64,000 nt of DNA from Semisulcospira habei (GCA_036245525.1 BTPG01000003.1:135840873-135904872); one strand, 5' to 3'; shown: positions 50,960 through 62,029, counted from the stretch's first letter. Numbers and translations are program-made. The notes: generated by a model from the sequence alone, not told the origin.

Positions 50960-51026
50960 GCAAGAGGCATAGATTCTCATGAGCCCCTGCGAACGCAGGA
51001 GCTCATGAGAATCTATGGCCTCACGC
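50960..51026. mobile_element. HPA hairpin
   Basis: GCAAGAGGCATAGATTCTCA / TGAGAATCTATGGCCTCACGC. An HPA-like half (GAGTCATAGAGTCACATCAG) precedes at 50929. Confidence 0.9.
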
Positions 51027-51315
51027 AGACCGCCGTCGCTGCCGGACGATGGACTTGACAAGAGAAACTAGCAAAACAACGGAGGCCACAGTTTCAGATC
51101 GATCGTGTTGTGTTGTCTCTGTCCACAAATCCCAGGCAAACAACAGGCAAGACGGGAGCTCTGAACAAACAACATTCACCCGGCGAGCCCCATCATTAAG
51201 ACCCGGTCCGGCATCCTCGCTAATTAATTGGTAATCCTCCAACTCGGAGGCCAGGGGCGTTTCGCGAGTCGGGGATAATCCGGCCGCAGATGTTAAGGGT
51301 CATGTGTTCAGTCCT
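51027..51315. other. No recognisable gene
   Basis: No supported gene. Confidence 0.4.
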
Positions 51316-51387
51316 GCAAGAGGCATAGATCCTCATGAGCCCCTGCAGCTAAAGCTGCATGGGCTCATGAGGATCTATACCTCTTGT
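51316..51387. mobile_element. HPA hairpin with AGCT-type loop
   Basis: GCAAGAGGCATAGATCCTCA pairs with TGAGGATCTATACCTCTTG; CTGCAGCTAAAGCTGCAT loop extends the stem. Confidence 0.92.
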
Positions 51388-51762
51388 TGCGAAAGATTAG
51401 ATAAAATTATGTAGGTAAATCTTTTTTCTGACTTCATATTTGGCCTAACACAACTGCAGCAAACTTTTTTTTCCCCGTCCATCGCTGCACAGTTCTCTCG
51501 CAATGTCTTTATGAGAATTTTAGCCACTAGAAATCTTTGCCCATTACAGTCATGACGCAAGGATCAGTTATTCTTTTATCCACAGAATGTTAAACCATCC
51601 TGTCAAAGTCACACTTATTTTTTGCCTGATCCACCATAAAAACCAGAGTATGGAAGAAACGGTACTATCAAGACATTTACTTATTTTTCTACATTCTTCG
51701 TATTTTGTCCTTCGACAGATTGCTGGAGATCTGAAGGTGACTGATCTCTTGTGTGTCTCGAC
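51388..51762. other. No recognisable gene
   Basis: No supported gene. Confidence 0.4.
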
Positions 51763-51815
51763 TTGTGAATTAGGGCCTTAGAGCCCTAGCGGCCTGTGGC
51801 CAAAATCACATTTCA
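51763..51815. mobile_element. HPD hairpin, diverged
   Basis: TTGTGAATTAGGGCCTTAGA-GC / GGCCTGTGGCCAAAATCACA followed by CAGCA. Confidence 0.6.
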
Positions 51816-52067
51816 GCAAAAACATCCTCATGTCCGTTTATTCTTGCTGATACTGAATATACATCAGCCTGCATACATCTGTGTCTCTCCAACGGTAGAG
51901 GTACTAAGGTTTCAGTTGCCCACATCGTGTGTGTATGTGTGTGTGAGCCCGCCCCTAATCCAGTGTTGACCCAAAGAGTCCGATACTGACGAGTGAAGCT
52001 ATTTGAGGATTTTCGGAGAAGATATCTTCAGAAAATGACATCTGCTGTCTGATTTGTGTGCCTGTAT

Positions 52068-52112
52068 TTGATTTTGGACTGCCGTAAGGCCCCAAATCAC
52101 ACAACCAGCACA
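52068..52112. mobile_element. HPD hairpin, shortened
   Basis: TGATTTTGGACTGCCGTAAG-GCCCCAAATCACA then CCAGCACACGATTGG. Confidence 0.65.
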
Positions 52113-52126
52113 CGATTGGTTCTTTG

Positions 52127-52175
52127 TTAACTCATTTGCGGCCAGCCGCATCCGGATGGGCCGCGAATGAGTTAA
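52127..52175. mobile_element. HPG hairpin, minimal
   Basis: TTAACTCATTTGCGGCCAGC / GGGCCGCGAATGAGTTAA, 49 bp with TTAA at both ends. Its right TTAA is also the left end of the HPA2 element that follows. Confidence 0.85.
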
Positions 52176-52345
52176 CCCTTATACTGCCGAGAAATGGTGA
52201 ACTCGATCCAACTGCAAAAGACGTAGATCCTCATGAGCCCACGCAGTTGCGGGGCTGATGAGGATCTGTGCCTTTTGCTGAAACAACTTTGTGTCTATGT
52301 TCCTTAAATGGCTGGGGATCTTTGGCGCCGAAGTAACAAGGATTT
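52172..52345. mobile_element. HPA2 element
   Basis: TTAACCCTTATACTGCCGAG, ACTCGATCCAACTG, palindrome 52213-52278, then TGAAACAACTTTGTGTC, GGCTGGGGATCTTTGGCGCC and TTTCAGAAAGACAATCTGTG. Confidence 0.85.
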
Positions 52346-52726
52346 CAGAAAGACAATCTGTGTCAAGTGGATTTTTTTAAATAATTAAAAAAAAATAAAG
52401 AAGAAGAATAAGAAAGCTACGTTAGATTAACACAAAGCGGTAAACAAAAATTTTAATAGGGCACTGAGTCAGTGAACTAATATGCTTTTTTATTCTAAAT
52501 ATCGTCAGATCTCAAGCACGCATGAAATAAATACAGTTCCGCTTCGCATGAAAGGGAGCGAAACATTCAGCCAGCAAGATTTTAAGTACGTGTGACGCGT
52601 CAAAAGTACATGGAATGACTCAAAGGAAAATGTCGGTAATAAACAGCTGTTGCCGACTTCGAATCGCCTTGCAAATATTATCCCCCCCCCCCCCCTTTCT
52701 TTATTAACACTCTCTCGCACTCTGTC
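52346..52726. other. No gene; poly-C at 52682-52695
   Basis: A-rich then C-run; no supported gene. Confidence 0.4.
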
Positions 52727-52762
52727 CCACCGTGAGATGGCCTTTAATATCTGCTCGGCGTT
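52727..52762 (+). mobile_element. SINE 3' end, cut by HPB insertion
   Basis: CCACCGTGAGATGGCCTTTA, TCTGCTCGGCGTTAA; the tail stops exactly where the HPB at 52761 begins (shared TTAA). Confidence 0.65.
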
Positions 52763-52939
52763 AACCCTTTTAGCCCCGGATCCGGGAGATGGCTTAACCA
52801 TGATAATTCAAGGGTAGTGCCAGATTAGCTTGGCGCCTGAAAAATTATCATGGTCAAGCCATCTCCTGCAACTGGTACATAGTCGTTAGGCAACACCTCC
52901 AAAATTTGAGAAATGGAACCTTGGGGCTAAAAGTGTTAA
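52761..52939. mobile_element. HPB element, right arm partly deleted
   Basis: TTAACCCTTTTAGCCCCGGA and TTGGGGCTAAAAGTGTTAA ends. The right arm lacks the CCAAGCTAATCTGGC block and goes straight to ATTATCATGGTCAAGCC. Confidence 0.88.
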
Positions 52940-52950
52940 ACCATAATAAA

Positions 52951-53350
<400 letters not shown>

Positions 53351-53409
53351 ACCCATCGCGCAAAAGCCGTCGGGCCGACGTCTGCCCGATGGCCTTTTGC
53401 GCATTGGGT
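53351..53409. mobile_element. HPF hairpin, near-complete
   Basis: ACCCATCGCGCAAAAGCC-GTCGGGC pairs with GCCCGAT-GGCCTTTTGCGCATTGGGT; loop CGACGTCT. Confidence 0.88.
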
Positions 53410-53469
53410 ACTTGCTTCTGCAGCTTGAGATAGCCTTGTGCGTCTTAGTTTTCAGTTTAAACCAAAGAT

Positions 53470-53578
53470 GCTTAGATTAGGCTGAATAAGGGTATAGCTT
53501 AGATTAGGCTGAATAAGGGTATAGCTTAGATTAGGCTGAAGTAAGGGTATAGCTTAGATTAGGCTGAATAATGGTATA
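53470..53578. repeat. 27-bp minisatellite, four units
   Basis: Units start GCTTAGATTAGGCTGAATAA at 53470, 53497, 53524 and 53552. The first two are identical, the third has one extra base and the fourth one substitution. Confidence 0.95.
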
Positions 53579-54008
53579 GATTGTTATGAACCTTTGAAAC
53601 GTTTTGATTAAAGTTTTACCCATTTACCCTGCTGAGGTAGTTGTTTGGGTTTAAAGCATACAGCTGGAAACAGGCCTTTTGATTATACTGAATTCACAGA
53701 GAAAAGTCCTTGGCTTCGACAGGCGCGAAGACTTCAGCTTTGGCAGTGTGTCATGTCGATGTGACGCCAGCATGAATAACATTAACAAATAAAAACTCCG
53801 ACAATAGTTGGGTGGGGGGAGGGTGTGGTTGAGGGGGTGCATGTTGAAATTAGGGACGTTGGGGGTGGGGGTCGTCACGACATAGTGACTGCTTTTATTT
53901 CAAACCCCGGCATTGATGCGTGGCTGGTTGGCATTGAAATCAGTTTTCAATAAAACGCTCGCGCCCATTGCATTCAGGGCTTAGCTCTTCGACCTCCAGC
54001 GCCAGCTG
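53579..54008. other. No recognisable gene
   Basis: G-rich patch 53809-53870 only. Confidence 0.4.
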
Positions 54009-54122
54009 CGGGAGCTGGATCGACCGATATCGCTCAAGGGTAGTGCCAGATTAGCTTGGCGCTTTACAAGGCGCCAAACCAATCAGGCACTGTCCTTGAG
54101 GTATCACAGTCGAGTTATCTCG
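54009..54122. mobile_element. HPB hairpin, diverged
   Basis: GGGAGCTGGATCGACC..., CAAGGGTAGTGCCAGATTAG and right arm AATCAGGCACTGTCCTTGAG ... CAGTCGAGTTATCTCGTGC. Confidence 0.78.
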
Positions 54123-54989
54123 TGCGAAGTGTTCAATAGATGAATCAAACTTGACATAACTTGGCCGTGGAAGTGAATGGAAAAAAAGAAAATCCAGCCA
54201 CGTGCGGGAATAAAACATGGGAAAAATCATATTAAATTGGAAAACTTGGAGTGCTTGACAGTCGGTGCGGAAGAATGAGGAGTGTTGGTCGCAGAAAGGG
54301 GAAGGGGGAGGGGTGGTCGCAGTGTAACGAAACAATACATTGGCTTGGGTGGAACAAGGTCGAAGGATAGGGGTAGTTGTCATTGTTGAAGAGATGTGGT
54401 GGGCCGTTGTTGGGGGGGGGGGGAGGGGTATGGTGGGCGGGGGAGGTAGAACGCAAAACAAAACAATGATGACACTGCGGTGAATCAGCAATTGATGAGT
54501 TTAGCATTCAGGCCGGCCACGTGCGCATGGTCCCATGCGGGGCTGCAGACCGGAGCGAAATGCCGCACCATGTCGCTTAGTCAATTCCGCTCGACCCACT
54601 GGTTTGGATTTTGTTTTAACATTAAGTCAGGGTTGCATACAGTGTTTGCTAAGTTGTTTTTCTTTTCTTTTCCGGAATGGGTGTTTTCTTTCAAAAGTAA
54701 CTGGCCAGAATAGCACCCACCTTAAAAATCAGATTTTCGGTATCCCTACCTCTGCAGTCGCTGTTTCTCTTTTCTAATTCGAAACGTCTGCTGGCTGCTA
54801 CTTCCATTTCCGATATTGGCCTTCAAAAACCGGTAAGTGACGAGGATTACCGGTTAGCGCAAACACTGGGATAGATAGATATTTAAATGTCAAGTCAGTT
54901 GGCTTGCTCAGTCTGTCTCGCAGTTGAGCCAGTGGATAAATAAGTAAATAAATAAATAAGCGTCCTTTTTACTCCTAGGTTTTCTTCTT
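54123..54989. other. No gene; G-rich patches and a small hairpin
   Basis: G-rich at 54299-54315 and 54410-54428; ACCGGTAA/TTACCGGT inverted pair at 54829-54856. No supported exon. Confidence 0.4.
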
Positions 54990-55072
54990 TTCACTCTTTG
55001 GCTGCCGGTAGCGCTTTTTTTGCGACCATTCCTCTCGCGACAAAAAGCGCTACTGACAGACAAAGGGTCAAC
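54990..55072. mobile_element. HPC hairpin
   Basis: CACTCTTTGGCTGCCGGTAG ... GCGCTACTGACAGACAAAGGG with a few mismatches. Confidence 0.8.
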
Positions 55073-55170
55073 CGTTGTTTGGTCATACATAACTACTGGT
55101 CGGCATGACCCAATAGAACCCGTAGCATGACCCAGTGAGGTGTAGACCTGCACCCTAAAAAGAGATGTCA

Positions 55171-55236
55171 GTAAGAGGCATAGATCTTGATGAGCCCCCG
55201 CAACTGCGGGGGCTCATGAGGATCTATGCTTCTTAC
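55171..55236. mobile_element. HPA hairpin
   Basis: GTAAGAGGCATAGATCTTGA / TGAGGATCTATGCTTCTTAC; the outer GTAAG/CTTAC variant is in both arms. Confidence 0.9.
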
Positions 55237-55411
55237 AGACGTGCAAAAGTTCGCCACAGTAGCGGATGTTCGCTGTGTCGTGATGAGGAGAGACCCGCGG
55301 ACAGTCAGAATGCATATTTTTCAGGCTGACGCCTCATTGTGTGCAGCGGGGGAAAACAATACGGTGCGTGGCAGAGATCGATGCGTCCACATCCAATGCT
55401 GCCACCCATCT

Positions 55412-55477
55412 GCAAGAGACATAGATTCTCATGAGCACCTGCATCCGCAAGGGCTCGTGAGAATCTATGCCTCTTGC
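55412..55477. mobile_element. HPA hairpin
   Basis: GCAAGAGACATAGATTCTCA / TGAGAATCTATGCCTCTTGC. Confidence 0.9.
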
Positions 55478-55758
55478 AGTTAAAGATTTGTATCATTACA
55501 TTTTCAACCAAATTCTCTGACGGCGAACGGAGTGTAGCAGAGAGTAAGCCTGTGTCAACTGACAGCAAGCACCCATTGTTCTGTCAGAAAAGTCGTCGTT
55601 GATGGATCGACCGTGGCTGATCAGTTGATTGGTTGGGTAGAATTATCGTCGTGCGAGCGACTAATGTTATTTCGTGCGAGCAAGTTAAAATTATTTGTAG
55701 GGCGATGTCCCAGATGTAGGGTAAATGACTCACTATCCGAAAACCTGCATCGGCAACG
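55478..55758. other. No recognisable gene
   Basis: No supported gene. Confidence 0.4.
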
Positions 55759-55930
55759 TTAACACCTTCATGGCCGAGAAAACGTCAACGCGATCCAGCT
55801 GCAAGAGACATTGATCCTCATGAGCCCCTGCAGTTGTGGGGGCTCATGAGGATCTATGCCTCTTGCTGACACCTCTTGGTTTCCATGTTGCAGAAACACA
55901 ATCTACGGTTACTGAAAGGAAAGGGGTCAC
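55759..55930. mobile_element. HPA2 element
   Basis: TTAACACCTTCATGGCCGAG, CGCGATCCAGCTG, palindrome 55801-55866, TGACACCTCTTGGTTTCC, AGAAACACAATCTACGG. Confidence 0.85.
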
Positions 55931-56182
55931 GATAAACTAACCGAAGATGGTAGTGCCTAATCAGCTGGGTTGACTGAGGTTGTATCTGTACTCATGCCAT
56001 CATCATGAGGGGGCGCGAAGTTTGAGACGTAAGTTCCAAACTCGCAGATCAGCTCACGAATGCAGGGCGTTTGGCTCTTGTCAGTGTGGACGCCTCTTGT
56101 AACTTGCCAGAAAGATTTTTCCTTCATTCCTAGTCCTTACCCAGACGACCGCTTCAGTGTGAGGATCCGAGAGATCACTGTC

Positions 56183-56250
56183 TGCAAGAGGCGTAGATTC
56201 ACATGAGCTCTCTGCAGCTGCTGGGGCTTATGAGACGATGTGTCTCATGC
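56183..56250. mobile_element. HPA hairpin, diverged
   Basis: GCAAGAGGCGTAGATTCACA / TGAGACGATGTGTCTCATGC. Confidence 0.75.
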
Positions 56251-56421
56251 AGATGGAATGGTCTAGCAACGGACTTGGTTTTGGTCTGACTTGGTCTAGC
56301 ATTGTTTACGTGCTTGATTGCGTCACCCTCTGCACTGCCGCTGGACGCAGTTTGTGTTCCTGAAATCTTTGTTAATTCAGCGCCAGAGAAGCCCATGGAA
56401 CTTGCATACAAAGCGGCGTCA

Positions 56422-56487
56422 GCAAGAGGCATAGATACTCATGAGCCCCCGCGACTGCGGGGGCTCATGAGGATCTATGCCTCTTGC
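56422..56487. mobile_element. HPA hairpin
   Basis: GCAAGAGGCATAGATACTCA / TGAGGATCTATGCCTCTTGC with GGGGGC/GCCCCC core. Confidence 0.92.
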
Positions 56488-56916
56488 ATGCTAGATCTTT
56501 TTCACTTATTCTCGGCAATGAAGAGATTAAAAGGGATCGCGGTAGAAAAAGGTGCCAGGGGCAGCCCGCCAGATGCCGGTTTTAAGGACTTCTTTTGTTC
56601 CGGACTTTGTCGGAATCTTCTAGACATCTCTCGCGCGTCTTCCGCCCGTCGTCTAGACCTCGGGTTTTTGCCTCTGCAGACGACATCCGTTTGACAAGTA
56701 CGGGGTTTAAAGCAGCAGTCATTCCTTTTGGCGTGTGCCAGCACCGTTAAAAAAAAGAAAGAAAAAAACGGATAGCAACAGACGATGAGTGTACTGTGGT
56801 TTTGAGTCGCGTGTATTTTGTCTGACAGTTTCGTAAACGAAAACAATAAAGTTTGAAATATACGCTTGTAGAAATTAGAAGTAGTAGTAGTAGTGTTCTT
56901 ATTTTTCCCGTATTCT
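56488..56916. other. No gene; (TAG)n at 56880-56895
   Basis: No supported gene. Confidence 0.4.
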
Positions 56917-57135
56917 GCGACCCGTGGCGCAGCGGTAATGCGCCTGCCTCCAATGCTTCCGGTGCAAGGTTCGATACTAGGTGTGATGGGACGCCGAACT
57001 GATGATTCTGAAAGTGGGTTGTCCCTTCTTTCACTGGCCGGCTCTTCAAGCAATTCGTGAATGGGAGAATGTCCGGGAATGTGACTTTAAAAGTCGGAAG
57101 GAAACTCCCCGTCTTCTCTGCAAAAATGTGAAAAT
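56917..57135 (+). mobile_element. tRNA-derived SINE, third family
   Basis: Head GACCCGTGGCGCAGCGGTAA (A-box-like) with B-box-like GGTTCGATACT at about 56969. A body with CGCCGAACTGATGATTC, GGCTCTTCAAGC and AAGTCGGAAGGAAACTCCCC follows. Head wording differs from the SINEs at 1 and 16111. Confidence 0.75.
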
Positions 57136-57243
57136 TTTCATTTTATAATTGGTGGTGCTTCAGGCCATGTTTTCGGGTCAAAGATGCTTCTCCGTGTTCC
57201 ATCTCTGTTGCCCCTTTCGCTCCTGCAGCCAACTGATCCACAT

Positions 57244-57309
57244 GCAATAGGCAAAAATCCTCATGATCCCCTTCACCGGCAGGGGCTTATGAGGATATGT
57301 GCTTCGTGC
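57244..57309. mobile_element. HPA hairpin
   Basis: GCAATAGGCAAAAATCCTCA / TGAGGATATGTGCTTCGTGC. Confidence 0.8.
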
Positions 57310-57325
57310 AAATGGCTATCGTATT

Positions 57326-57640
57326 GGTTGGTTAGTTTGTTGGTTCGGGCTTTAACTTCCACTGCACCGGAGTGATAATGAACGTCCCTGTCGAGCGGGT
57401 TATTGGGGCGACAGGGACAGCTAATGCCTCTGGGTTACGACCTGAACACTGATCAATTCAGGCCCGCTGCATGTGTGCCACTTTGATGAGGTAATGTTTT
57501 GTATGTTGCATTATGCCTCCATACTCCGATAAGGGCTGAATCAGAATGAATCGAATAGAATATTGAATCTTGATATACCAGGACCTTTCAACGAACATGT
57601 TACACATATAGCAAGCCCTTCCGTTTTTGCCTGTGTGATC
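57326..57640 (-). mobile_element. SINE (24774 family) with a nested 82-bp insertion
   Basis: Tail (TTGGT-type) and GGGCTTTAACTTCCACTG...ACGACCTGAACACTGATCAA...GTGCCACTTTGAT, then an 82-bp insertion at 57488-57569. SINE text resumes at ATACCAGGACCTTTCAACG. TTGAT is present on both sides of the insertion (57483-57487, 57570-57574). The tRNA head is missing. Confidence 0.75.
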
Positions 57641-57715
57641 ATGATTATTGAATCCAAGATGCTTCTAGTCTCATTTCGCCTGTCTTTGAATTCCTGCAGC
57701 AAACTGACCCCACCT

Positions 57716-57767
57716 GCAAGAGGCATAGAACTTCATGAGCGTGGGCTCAAGGGATGAATGCCGCTTG
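57716..57767. mobile_element. HPA hairpin, shortened
   Basis: GCAAGAGGCATAGAACTTCA / GGGATGAATGCCGCTTG with a reduced centre. Confidence 0.75.
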
Positions 57768-57988
57768 ATAGCCATGTCCATTGGATTATGAGGAGCTACG
57801 TGTTGCGTGTTAATAATTAATAATAATTACGGTATTTATAATGCGCTTATCTTATAATAATTATAACTCTAAGCGCGCACTCACAACTCGCGCACGCATG
57901 CGCACGCTTTAGACAATGACTTGCGTACCACAAACAGTGGAATACATTACGACGGTCAGCTTGGGGTGGGGAGTGTGGTGATATAGTG

Positions 57989-59604
57989 CTAAAACTGTTG
58001 AAAGAGGTGAGTTTTGAGGGCGGACTGGAAGGAGGAGAGAGAGTGTTTCTGACGGAGAGAGAGTGGGAGAGTGTTCCAGGTGGATGGACCGTAGACGGAG
58101 AAGGAGCGGGGGCCGAAAGTGTTAAGTTTGGTGCGAGGGATGTGGAGGCGGAGAGGGTCAGAGGCAGAGCGGAGGGAGCGGGAAGGTGTGTAAGGGTGAA
58201 GTAAGTTGGAGAGATAGGCAGGAGCGCAGTTGTTCAGGGATTTGTAGCAGAGACAGAATTTTGTATTGGATGCGTTGGGGGATGGGGAGCCAGTGAAGGA
58301 GTTTGAGCAGGGGTGTGACGTGGTCGGATTTTTTCTTTCTGAGGACGAGGCGGGCAGCATTGTTCTGAACGCGTTGGAGAGTGAAAATGGTGGAGTGAGG
58401 GAGGCCGGAAAGGAGAGAGTTGCAGTAGTCGATGCGAGATAAGATGAGAGAGACAGCAAGTTTGGTGGCAGCTTCGGTAGTGAGGTATTTTCTGATCTGA
58501 CTGATGCGGCGGAGGTGGAAATAACATGCTTGGGCCGTGGCGGAAACGAAGCTGGTCATGGACAGAGAGGAATCGAGGATAACGCCGAGGTTCTTGGCCG
58601 AGTCAGAGAGGGAGATGGGGGTGCTATCGAGTTGAAGGTGGAGAGAGGGAGGGAGCTGGGAGAGTTTCTGGCGAGTGCCTACCAGCATGGCTTCCGTTTT
58701 GTCGTCGTTCAGTTTTAGCTTGTTTGCTGTCATCCAGTTTTTCACGTCTTCGTAGCAGTCAGCCGTGCGAGTCAGTAGTGACTGAGTGTTGTCGAGTTTG
58801 TCTTTGTCTAGCAGTTGTGAGTCGTCAGCGTAGAGGTGGTGGTGTATGCGGTGAGACTGGATGATGTTGGACAGAGGAGAGGTGTAGAGTGTGAAAAGGA
58901 CCGGGCCCAGGACGGACCCCTGTGGGACTCCGCAGGAGAGCGTGACTGGGTTGGAAGAGACGCCGTTGATGGTGACGGACTGCTGTCTGTCGGAGAGGTA
59001 GGAGAGAAACCAGGAGTGAGCAGAATCAGTGATGCCAAAGGAGTGGTGGAGTCGGTGGAGGAGGATAGAGTGGTCTATAGTGTCAAAGGCGGCAGAGAGA
59101 TCGAGTAGTGTAAGAAGAGAGATGTTGCCCGAGTCGGTGGAGAGAAGCAGATCGTTTAAGATATGTAGAAGGGCTGTTTCAGTGCTGTGATGTTTGCGAT
59201 AGGCAGACTGGAATGGACTGAGGAGGTTGTTGTCGGTGAGGTGGAGGTTGAGCTGGTTGAGAACAACCTTCTCAAGAAGCTTGGACAGGAAAGAGAGATT
59301 GGAGACTGGGCGATAGTTCTTGAGTTCGTTTGGGTCGAGGTTGTGTTTTTTTTAGGAGAGGACGGACGATGGCGGACTTGAAGATATCGGGGACGGAGCC
59401 GTTTTCTAGAGATGCGTTGATGATGTCGGTAATGAAGGGCAGAAGTTTTGGAAGGCCGTCACGGTAGAGAGAAGCTGGGAGGGGGTCTAGCTCGCAGGTT
59501 TTGAAGGGCATGGACTTTATGGTCTTGAGTACTTCATCCTGAGAGACGGGGCGGAAGGACGAGAGGGGAGTGCCGGAAAAGGGGGGGGGGGGTCGGGAGG
59601 GCAA
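57989..59604 (-). pseudogene. LINE reverse transcriptase, one frameshift
   Basis: RT motifs in order: DIFKSAIVRPLLKK, then a one-base expansion of an A run at 59347-59354 breaks the frame. In the next frame: AFDTIDH, GVPQGSVLGP, YADDSQLL (intact catalytic YADD), LGVILDSSL, LSRIDYCNSLLSGLP, LHWLPIPQRIQYK and a second frame change near 58230. The C-terminus has STWNTLPLSLR and ends HLFQQF. Confidence 0.88.
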
Positions 59605-60780
59605 AGCGGAGAAGGCAGGGTGTCGAGTGTGTCGCGCAGAGTTTGGATTTTGTCCGAAAAATAGGTAGAAAAAGCAGACGGGAGTTCTTCTTTGCTGTGT
59701 GTGTTGGGGAGAGGAGAGTCTTTAGAAGTGCCTAGGAGTGTGTTCATGGTGGCGTAGAGGGTTTTGGAAGAAGTGGATTCCAGGATTTGGTTTTGAAGGT
59801 ATTTGCGTTTAGATTCGGAGATCATTTTGCAGACTTTGGATCTGGTGGTTTGGAAGATCTGTCTGTGAACGGTGAGGTCAAATGAGCGCCAGCGGCGTTC
59901 CGCTTGTCGCCGCTCGCGCTTGGCTTCAGCTATGTCGTCAGTGAGCCAGCGGGAGGGGAGTCGGTTGGGTATGGAGCAGGTAGTGACAGGGGCATGGGTG
60001 TCTAGAAGTTTTCGAAGGGAGGAATCGAAATGGGATGCAAGATCGGGAGAGGGGGCGGGGTCCAAGAGAAGGTCGACAGCTTCGTCGAAGAAGCTCTCGC
60101 GGTTGACAGATTTTAGTTTGCGACGAGAGGTAGATTGAGGGAGACGAGAATAGCGAGGTGGTCAGAGGGAAGCACAGAGGAGGTGTCAGAGTCGAGAAAG
60201 AGTTGATCGGAGGTGCGGGTGATGATCCAGTCGAGGGTGTGGCCGAGTCGGTGGGTGGGTTTAGTGATGTGTAAGATTGTGGTTTGAAAGTGACGTGCAA
60301 AGGCGTTTTGTGTCAGGGTGGTCGGGTTTGTCAAAGTGGAAGTTAAAGTCGCCTAGAAGGATGTGTTTTCCGGGTCGTGTGCTGTAGTGGTCGAGGAGGA
60401 GGTCGAACTCGGTGAGGAACATGGAGTTTGTGAGTTTGTTTTGAGAGCTTGGAGGGGGGCGATAGATACATGAGAAGATGAGGGACTGGCCAGGGAGTGT
60501 TGCTACGGCCTCGACAGATTCAAAGGAGGGATGAGCAAAAGGTAGAGACTGAGAGAAGGAGAGGTGAGCGGAAAGACAGTCCCTGTAGATGATGGCAATG
60601 CTGGAAGCGCGCGGGAAGGAGGCCAGGCGGTAGCCACTCGGAGTGACGCTGGCGATGATGGGTTCATCGCCAGCTGAGCGGAGCCACGTTTCGGTGATCG
60701 CGACAATATCTAGGTCATTGTCTAGAATGAAATCGGAAATCACGTCAGCTTTGCCATCTTTGCAGACAGACTGGGCATTG
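59517..60780 (-). pseudogene. LINE endonuclease and linker, frameshifted
   Basis: AP-like endonuclease: ITETWL (catalytic Glu), LGDFNFHFD (the GDFN motif), LDWIITR and PSDHLAIL (Asp/His motif), then linker DLASHFDSSLRKLLD...RWLTDDIAEAKRERR...SAFSTYFSDKIQTL. Frame breaks occur near 60305 (homopolymer A), near 60120, and in the G run at 59580-59592. A short deletion has removed the K-R-G-G-G before IAIIYRD that the other copy keeps. Confidence 0.85.
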
Positions 60781-61037
60781 AACAGACAGTTTTAGGTTGG
60801 AAGAGACAGCAGAGGGAGAGGGAGAAGAAACGGACGAAGAAGAGGACAGAGGAGGAGGAGGGTAGGGAGGGGGGAGAGAGGATGGAGGGAGGAGTGAGGG
60901 GTGGAGGGGGGAGGAGGAACAGTGGGGGAAGGAGAACCGGGTAAGAAAGAGGATGCGAGAGGAGGGTGGGGGGGGGGGGGAGAGTTGGGTTATGCACGTG
61001 CCTCAGACGGAGGAGGCTGTCAGGTGTTGAGTTGGCG

Positions 61038-61128
61038 GTGAATGTAACCCCTCCACTGCCGTAAAAAAAAAAAAAAAAAAAAAAAAAATTAACACGATCC
61101 AGCTGCAAGAGACATAGATCCTCATGGG
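61038..61128. mobile_element. HPA2 left half with poly-A expansion
   Basis: TAACCCCTCCACTGCCGT, a 26-base A run, TTAACACGATCCAGCTG, then GCAAGAGACATAGATCCTCA-TGGGCCCC. This is the left flank and arm of HPA2. The right half is absent; the Harbinger-like copy starts immediately after. The A run may derive from the GAGAAA of the HPA2 flank. Confidence 0.7.
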
Positions 61129-61547
61129 CCCCAATCGGCTGGGAATCGGGTGTCTAGAACCTGCTCTATTTTTCCGATCCGAACCGGTCCCGATCGTAAG
61201 CTTCAACCAATCAGAGCGCGTCTCGCAAATCATGTCGTTTCAGCACGGTTTGCAAATGGCGAAATACGCCTGTTGTGATCAGTACCACCGCCGTTGCCGA
61301 TGTCTCGCCCGCCTCTTCCCGAATATGATGCAAAACTGCTGATAATGCAAGCACATCATCATCACTGTCAAAACTAGCAGCCATTTTGCAGAACAGGTAC
61401 GACTTCGATCTTCGGTTCAAACCGGTCGGCTAAATAAAGTCGGGGAATGTGTGGAAGTGCACACGTTTTTGCAGTCCGGTCCGATCATCTACCGATTCGA
61501 AACTGATCGGGAATCGGCCTCAAAACCGGGCATGTGTAGCGGGGCCT
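61129..61547 (-). mobile_element. Harbinger-like MITE, second copy, one end missing
   Basis: On the minus strand: AGGCCCCGCTACACATGCCC at 61547 (followed by TAA), GATCGGAC and CCGATTC words, the same N-terminal frame as 30554, and AAAAATAGAGCAGGTTCTAG near the other end. The terminal about 100 bp present in the first copy are missing at 61129. Confidence 0.75.
61216..61384 (-). pseudogene. N-terminal transposon protein remnant, second copy
   Basis: M-A-A-S-F-D-S-D-D-D-V-L-A-L-S at 61384, HHIREEAGETSAT identical to 30554, then divergence (VVLITTGVFRH). The conserved 30-residue start in two copies about 31 kb apart supports a true protein-coding ancestor. Confidence 0.5.
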
Positions 61548-62029
61548 TAAGAGCATTAATCTGATCTTTTGCATGTTTGCCTAGTAGTCTGCTTTTTTTT
61601 TTTTTTTTTTTTTTTTTTTGCACATTTCCCAACTGTTTATGGGTGCTCTTGCTTGCTTGTTCCTCCCTGGCAGTTTAGTTATTTCTAAACTTCTGACAAA
61701 TTTAAAAAAAAAGAAGAATTGCTACTCGAGTTATTTTTGGCATAAATGCGTGTTAGTTTTTATACGTTTTTCTTTGTAGTTTTAAATGACGGTGCTGACA
61801 AATGTTGGAATTCTGCTCATACGCGTTTGGTTACGGATGCATAGAAAATGTAGACTAGCACCGGCGGACGTACATAATCTGTAATTGTCGGGTGGGGTGG
61901 TGGTGGTGGGGCGGGGGGGTGTCCGAAGAGCTCTCAGTTTTAAGGAAAAAGAGAAAGGTGATAATGTAGCGACTATGCGTGGAGTGCTTGGTGGGACATA
62001 GTACGCCCATACATAGGCAAACCCCAGTA
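61548..62029. other. No gene; poly-T at 61594-61619, G-rich at 61890-61920
   Basis: No supported gene. Confidence 0.4.

Larger units (their letters stand above)
57812..61037 (-). mobile_element. CR1/L2-like LINE, long but decayed copy
   Basis: About 3.2 kb on the minus strand, 5' to 3': a proline/serine-rich leader (61037-60790), AP-type endonuclease, linker, reverse transcriptase, C-terminal L-H-W-L-P domain, and a 3' end in AT-rich TAATAATTATTAATTAA-like tail near 57812. The motif wording (LHWLP, NCxS-LLSGLP, WNTLP) is typical of the CR1/L2 group. At least four frameshifts make it a pseudogene. A second copy lies at 62284-64000 in opposite orientation. Confidence 0.88.

Noticed and set aside
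54757..54832. 76-nt pseudo-exon between CTCTGCAG and GTAAGT
   Set aside because: The donor lies inside a small inverted repeat (ACCGGTAA/TTACCGGT), and the translation has no Cys expected for the continuation of PSI1.
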